Source: PHAA01 sp040217755 (GTDB lineage Bacteria > Bacillota > Syntrophomonadia > Syntrophomonadales > Syntrophomonadaceae). From it: 35,782 bases of DNA. Location: contig JBEHWJ010000014.1 in the NCBI GenBank assembly GCA_040217755.1, positions 1 through 35,782 on the forward strand, given 5' to 3'. The translations under genes were made by a program, and so were the position numbers. Position 1 is the stretch's first letter; every line of letters begins with the position of its first letter. A model generated the notes under the pieces. That model had not been told where the DNA came from, made no database searches, and was given only the letters and a program-made list of their open reading frames with translations. Shown one piece after another: positions 32,548 through 35,782 of the stretch.

Positions 32548-32744
32548 AAGGAGTCATTCTTAAGAATTTTTCGATATCCCCCTTGTTCCTTGGATAAACA
32601 GTGTCCTGGATGCAAATAACTGTATATTGAGGCATTGTATTTGGCGGTCAGAAAGTGCTTGGATAAGATGATCGAGCCAAATCGTCCCGCCGCCCCAAGG
32701 TGAATCCGATATTCTGGTGGGGTAAGGCTCCGGGAGTTGCCGAG

Positions 32745-33332
32745 ATGGGAAAAGGCGGGGACACTGTGGAAGCGATGAACCAAGGTGGGTCCAACCAAAA
32801 TATCATCTACCTGGCCGAAAAACATTTGACCCAGTTACGTATCGACGACTGGCTTCAGCATGATTTATTTACCTGGCAATGGTGGGTGCTGGTGGTGCTG
32901 CTGATATTACCATGGTTTCTCTGGTGGAGATATACGGATAAGAAGCGCCTGCAGGAGATATTCATAGTCGGTCTGCTGGTTTTCATATTTTCGGCCTATT
33001 TGGACGCGGTATTGTCCGAATTGGGATTGTGGCATTATCATTACTGGGTCCTCCCCGTCTGGCCGCGCCTGATTGCGGCTGATTTCGCTATCATTCCGGT
33101 CTGTTACATGCTGGTTTATCAAAAGTACCGATCCTGGCCAAGCTATACGGTGGCCCTGGCGATCATGGCTTTTATCTTGGCTGTCCCGACGGAGATAATC
33201 ATGATATGGGCTGATGTGTTTGAAATGCACGGTTGGAAGCACATCTATGGGGTCCCGATATTTTTTGCCATGGGTATCCTGGTACGTTGGATAGCCCAGA
33301 CACTGGTGAAAAAACAGGCCCAAGCATTTTGA
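32745..33332 (+). CDS. CBO0543-like integral membrane protein
   Basis: 195-residue membrane protein of unknown function. After a polar N-terminus there are about five membrane segments (WWVLVVLLILPWFLWW, IFIVGLLVFIFSAYLDAVLSELGLW, LIAADFAIIPVCYMLVY, VALAIMAFILAVPTEIIMIW, IFFAMGILVRWIAQTL). The pattern of Trp and Tyr between helices, and LWHYHYWVLP, resemble the CBO0543 family common in spore-forming bacteria. The frame begins at a GTG at 32700, but the ATG at 32745 has GGGAG eight bases upstream and is preferred; an ATG at 32775 is the alternative. Nothing around it suggests a job. Confidence 0.7.
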   Translation: MGKGGDTVEAMNQGGSNQNIIYLAEKHLTQLRIDDWLQHDLFTWQWWVLVVLLILPWFLWWRYTDKKRLQEIFIVGLLVFIFSAYLDAVLSELGLWHYHYWVLPVWPRLIAADFAIIPVCYMLVYQKYRSWPSYTVALAIMAFILAVPTEIIMIWADVFEMHGWKHIYGVPIFFAMGILVRWIAQTLVKKQAQAF

Positions 33333-33524
33333 AACCGGTTTACCCTCCGTCATAACCAGGCAGCGGTCTTCATCAAAACTCTCACCAACTTCCAATTCGC
33401 CAGCCTTTAGGCACAAGAGGAGCTTGCCTTTGGCTTGCCTTGGTGTTGGTTCCCGCCATATGCTCTCCGTTTTTACGTAGTTCTTTAGTAGAGACTCGCG
33501 GTATTATGTAAAGAGAGTGGAAAT

Positions 33525-33562
33525 GGAAATTCTGAGGAGGTTGATTGCCTCAGAGTGACGCC
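33525..33562. repeat. Degenerate copy of the REP-like repeat
   Basis: ATTCTGAGGAG...CTCAGAGTGAC matches the ends of the 5470-type unit with a shorter middle. It lies directly before the primase gene and overlaps a possible TTG start at 33545. Confidence 0.5.
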
Positions 33563-33595
33563 CGAAATTCAAATCATACGGGGGGGAGAATAAAG

Positions 33596-35506
33596 TTGAA
33601 CCGAGAGCAGGCGGCGGATTTCGTCAAGGACCAACTGGAGGCTTATCTGAAACGCAAAGGCATCGATACCGGCGAGCCTTTTGTTTGCTTGAACCCAGAC
33701 CACCAAGATACCGACCCCAGCATGATTTACGACCATGCCCTGCGCAAGGTGCATTGTTTCAGCTGCAAAGCCAATTATGACATCTTTGACCTTATCGGCA
33801 TCGACTACCACCTGACCGATCCGGGCGACATATTCAAGAAGGCTTATGAATTATACCGGATAAAGCTGCAGAAGATGGAGATGGAACGGCCGGGGGGCAA
33901 ATATATAGATATAAAGGCAGAGGAGCCGCCCAAGGATTACACGGATTACATCAAACAGGCCCACGAGAGGGTAGGGGAAACGGATTATTTCCAGAAGCGG
34001 GGGCTGAGCCCGGCGACCATAGAACGCTTTTTATTGGGGTATGAACCAGCCTTTACCACCAAGGACAGCACCGGATTCAGAACCTGGCGGGCGGGCATTA
34101 TCCCTACCAGCAGATTCACTTATACGGTCAGGAACATGGATCCGCACGCCCTTAAAACAGAGAGGATAAGGAAACGGGGCGGTTCCAGTCCCATATTCAA
34201 TCCACAGGCCCTGCAGAGCGGCAGACCGGTATTCATAGTGGAGGGCGAGATGGACGCCTTGAGTCTGGTGGAAGTGGGGGCGGAAGCTGCCGCATTAGCC
34301 AGCCCGGCCAATACCGAACCGTTCATCCAACATATTAAGAAGTACCCTCCCGCCGGGGGGCTGATACTCAGTCTGGACAATGACCAAACCGGGCTGGAAA
34401 CCACCGCGAAACTGGCCCAGGAGCTTAAAGTCCTCGATATACCTTTTTCCCAGGTAAATATATCCGAGCCATACAATGACCCCAACGAAGCGTTGATCGC
34501 GGACCGGGAGGCTTTTGCCAAAGCCGTGCAGGAAGCCCTGAATGCGCTGATTACGCAGGAGGAAGAAGAGCAGGAGATGGGGCGGGAGGAATACCGGCAG
34601 ACCTGCGCGGCTTATTATCTGAGGGATTTCCAGGGTGCTGTTGCCGACAGCGTGAATACTACATTTATTCCAACCGGCTTCAACCACCTGGACGATGCCC
34701 TGGATGGGGGCCTGTATGAAGGGCTTTATATTTTGACAGCGGTCGGCTCATCAGGCAAGACCGCTTTTGTGATGCAGGCAGCCGACCGGATAGCCGGGAG
34801 CGGGCATGATGTCCTGGTCTTCAGTCTGGAAACGGCCCGTACCGAACTTATGGCCCGGAGCATAAGCCGACTGACGTTTCAGGGGAGCGGAGCCAATCCC
34901 GGTGAGGCCAAGACCGCCAGAGGCATAACCACGGGCAGTCTGTACGAGGGATACAGCCCGGATGAACGCCAGTTGATAACCTCGAGTACCGAGGCTTATG
35001 GGCAATACGCTGACCACATCTATATAAATGAGGGGCGGGGAGATGTAGGAGCGGAGCAGGTTAGAGCGACCATAGCCCGGCACCAACGCCTTACCGGCAA
35101 TCGGCCGGTAGTGATAGTGGATTGCCTCCAGCTATTGGCCCCCCAAGATCCGCGGGCGTCCGATAAATATAACCTGGGTAAGGCAGTTTTGGAATTGAAA
35201 CGAATGAGCCGGGACTATAGGACAACGGTGTTGGTGATCGGCAGGTTTAACCAGCCGAAGGCCGGTGACCCGGGGGAGATGGCTGGCCTGGAGGAATACA
35301 GGTCGACAGCAGATGCCGCGGATGTGATACTGGGATTGGAGGCCAAGGGAGCAGGAGAGCGGGATGGTTTGGATATGGAGGCGGCCAAGCCCGGAGTTCC
35401 CCGCCAGGCCCAATTGACAATACTGAAGAACCGCAGCGGACCGGCCGGGCAAAGCATCGATTTTGATTACTACCCGCAATTCAACTGCTTTATTGAGGGC
35501 GATTAA
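33596..35506 (+). CDS. Phage-type DNA primase-helicase
   Basis: 636-residue bifunctional replication protein of the phage T7 gp4/Twinkle type. The N-terminus has a CHC2-like zinc finger (C31, H36, C54, C57), then a Toprim domain with E216 (FIVEGEMDAL) and DND (261-263), a charged linker (about 320-333), and a RecA/DnaB-like helicase with Walker A GSSGKT (384-389) and Walker B VVIVDCLQLL. Two TTG starts are possible: 33545, after GAGGAGG, and 33596, after GGGGGGAG. The first lies in a degenerate repeat and adds 17 residues unlike the rest, so 33596 is chosen. Chromosomal primase and replicative helicase are normally separate genes, so this belongs to a phage or other mobile element. Confidence 0.88.
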   Translation: MNREQAADFVKDQLEAYLKRKGIDTGEPFVCLNPDHQDTDPSMIYDHALRKVHCFSCKANYDIFDLIGIDYHLTDPGDIFKKAYELYRIKLQKMEMERPGGKYIDIKAEEPPKDYTDYIKQAHERVGETDYFQKRGLSPATIERFLLGYEPAFTTKDSTGFRTWRAGIIPTSRFTYTVRNMDPHALKTERIRKRGGSSPIFNPQALQSGRPVFIVEGEMDALSLVEVGAEAAALASPANTEPFIQHIKKYPPAGGLILSLDNDQTGLETTAKLAQELKVLDIPFSQVNISEPYNDPNEALIADREAFAKAVQEALNALITQEEEEQEMGREEYRQTCAAYYLRDFQGAVADSVNTTFIPTGFNHLDDALDGGLYEGLYILTAVGSSGKTAFVMQAADRIAGSGHDVLVFSLETARTELMARSISRLTFQGSGANPGEAKTARGITTGSLYEGYSPDERQLITSSTEAYGQYADHIYINEGRGDVGAEQVRATIARHQRLTGNRPVVIVDCLQLLAPQDPRASDKYNLGKAVLELKRMSRDYRTTVLVIGRFNQPKAGDPGEMAGLEEYRSTADAADVILGLEAKGAGERDGLDMEAAKPGVPRQAQLTILKNRSGPAGQSIDFDYYPQFNCFIEGD

Positions 35507-35537
35507 GCACGGGGCTGCAGGTACAAAAGACCGTTCC

Positions 35538-35552
35538 CCGGTGTGCCACCGG
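35538..35552. terminator. Small hairpin between convergent genes
   Basis: CCGGTG (35538-35543) and CACCGG (35547-35552) form a stem over a 3-base loop, in the 48-bp gap between the primase-helicase gene and the small Cys-rich gene. No U-run follows, so termination is only possible. Confidence 0.35.
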
Positions 35553-35554
35553 TG

Positions 35555-35758
35555 TTAATCAAACAGACTCTGCTGTGAATCGGAGGGCTTATCCTTCACG
35601 GTTTCTTCCAGGTGACTGCGGTCCTCTTGATTCGGCTTCAGCCTGAATGGATGAAGAGGGCATTTTTTCATATGGCATAACTCTACTTCCTTTTTGCTGT
35701 GATTGGAGCACTCCAGGCAATATGCCCATATGGCTTGCTCCATGGTCCTCTTGGCCAT
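35555..35758 (-). CDS. Small Cys-rich (zinc-binding-like) protein, phage-associated type
   Basis: 67 residues. Four cysteines in CLECSNHSKKEVELCHMKKCPLHPFR (C14, C17, C28, C33) form a CxxC-x10-C-x4-C pattern, likely a zinc site. Proteins of this look (AIxxxCLxC...VxxCxxxxCPLxPxR) are common in prophages and integrated elements. The C-terminal half is polar and charged. The ATG at 35758 has GAGGAGG six bases upstream, and the gene converges on the primase-helicase. The function is unknown. Confidence 0.75.
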   Translation of the reverse strand: MAKRTMEQAIWAYCLECSNHSKKEVELCHMKKCPLHPFRLKPNQEDRSHLEETVKDKPSDSQQSLFD

Positions 35759-35782
35759 CTTCTTCCTCCTCTGGATTCCGAC

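Noticed and set aside
33545..33595. N-terminal extension of the primase-helicase from TTG 33545
   Set aside because: The start lies in a degenerate repeat copy and adds 17 low-complexity residues; the TTG at 33596 has its own purine-rich site and gives a normal N-terminus.

Overview
The window looks like chromosome from an anaerobic, endospore-forming member of the Bacillota, most likely Clostridia of the Syntrophomonas/Desulfotomaculum kind. The evidence is a complete gerK-type germination operon, a full [FeFe]-hydrogenase maturation set (HydE, HydG, HydF), two-subunit glycine dehydrogenase, strong GGAGG ribosome binding sites and several TTG/GTG starts. I name no species. The sequence looks moderately GC-rich, which I did not compute. 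No rRNA, tRNA, IS element or CRISPR array is visible.

Layout from left to right. (1) 1-1550, minus: the 5' part of feoB (cut by the window edge) and fur, each preceded by the same 23-bp Fur-box sequence. (2) 1606-5409, minus: gerKA-gerKB-gerKC germinant receptor operon. (3) 5410-5941: gene-free region with tandem and palindromic repeats. (4) 5942-6688, plus: Cys-rich protein of unknown function, ended by a strong terminator. (5) 6946-14655, minus: glycine cleavage operon gcvT-gcvH-gcvPA-gcvPB-lpdA-lplA, followed by a metallo-beta-lactamase-fold gene. (6) 14656-15123: divergent intergenic region whose plus strand carries a structured-looking leader ending in a terminator-like hairpin. (7) 15124-19135, plus: TM1266-type regulator, hydE, hydG, hydF. 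(8) 19478-23529: second MBL-fold protein, CoA-disulfide-reductase-like flavoprotein with a rhodanese domain, its TetR neighbour, and a 40-residue membrane protein too short for usual ORF callers. (9) 23686-24759: RluA-family pseudouridine synthase, then a probable remnant of a histidine kinase. (10) 24818-30413: potassium locus: KimA-type K+ transporter, a KdpD-like sensor kinase lacking the usual N-terminal KdpD module, an OmpR-type regulator, and a divergent K+ channel with RCK domain. (11) 30573-33332: uncharacterised CxxC protein, M24 peptidase, CBO0543-like membrane protein. (12) 33596-35758: phage-type primase-helicase and a small Cys-rich protein, suggesting the edge of a mobile element.

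How the genes work together. GcvT/H/PA/PB with LpdA oxidise glycine to CO2, NH3 and methylene-THF; LplA would load lipoate onto GcvH. HydE/G/F build the H-cluster of [FeFe]-hydrogenases, which could dispose of the NADH made by LpdA (inference); no hydrogenase structural gene is in the window. KimA and the channel would move K+ in opposite directions, with the two-component pair as the likely controller. I found no unmistakably new system. The best candidates for a second look are the RNA-like leader before the hydrogenase maturation operon and the potassium locus with its shortened KdpD-like sensor.
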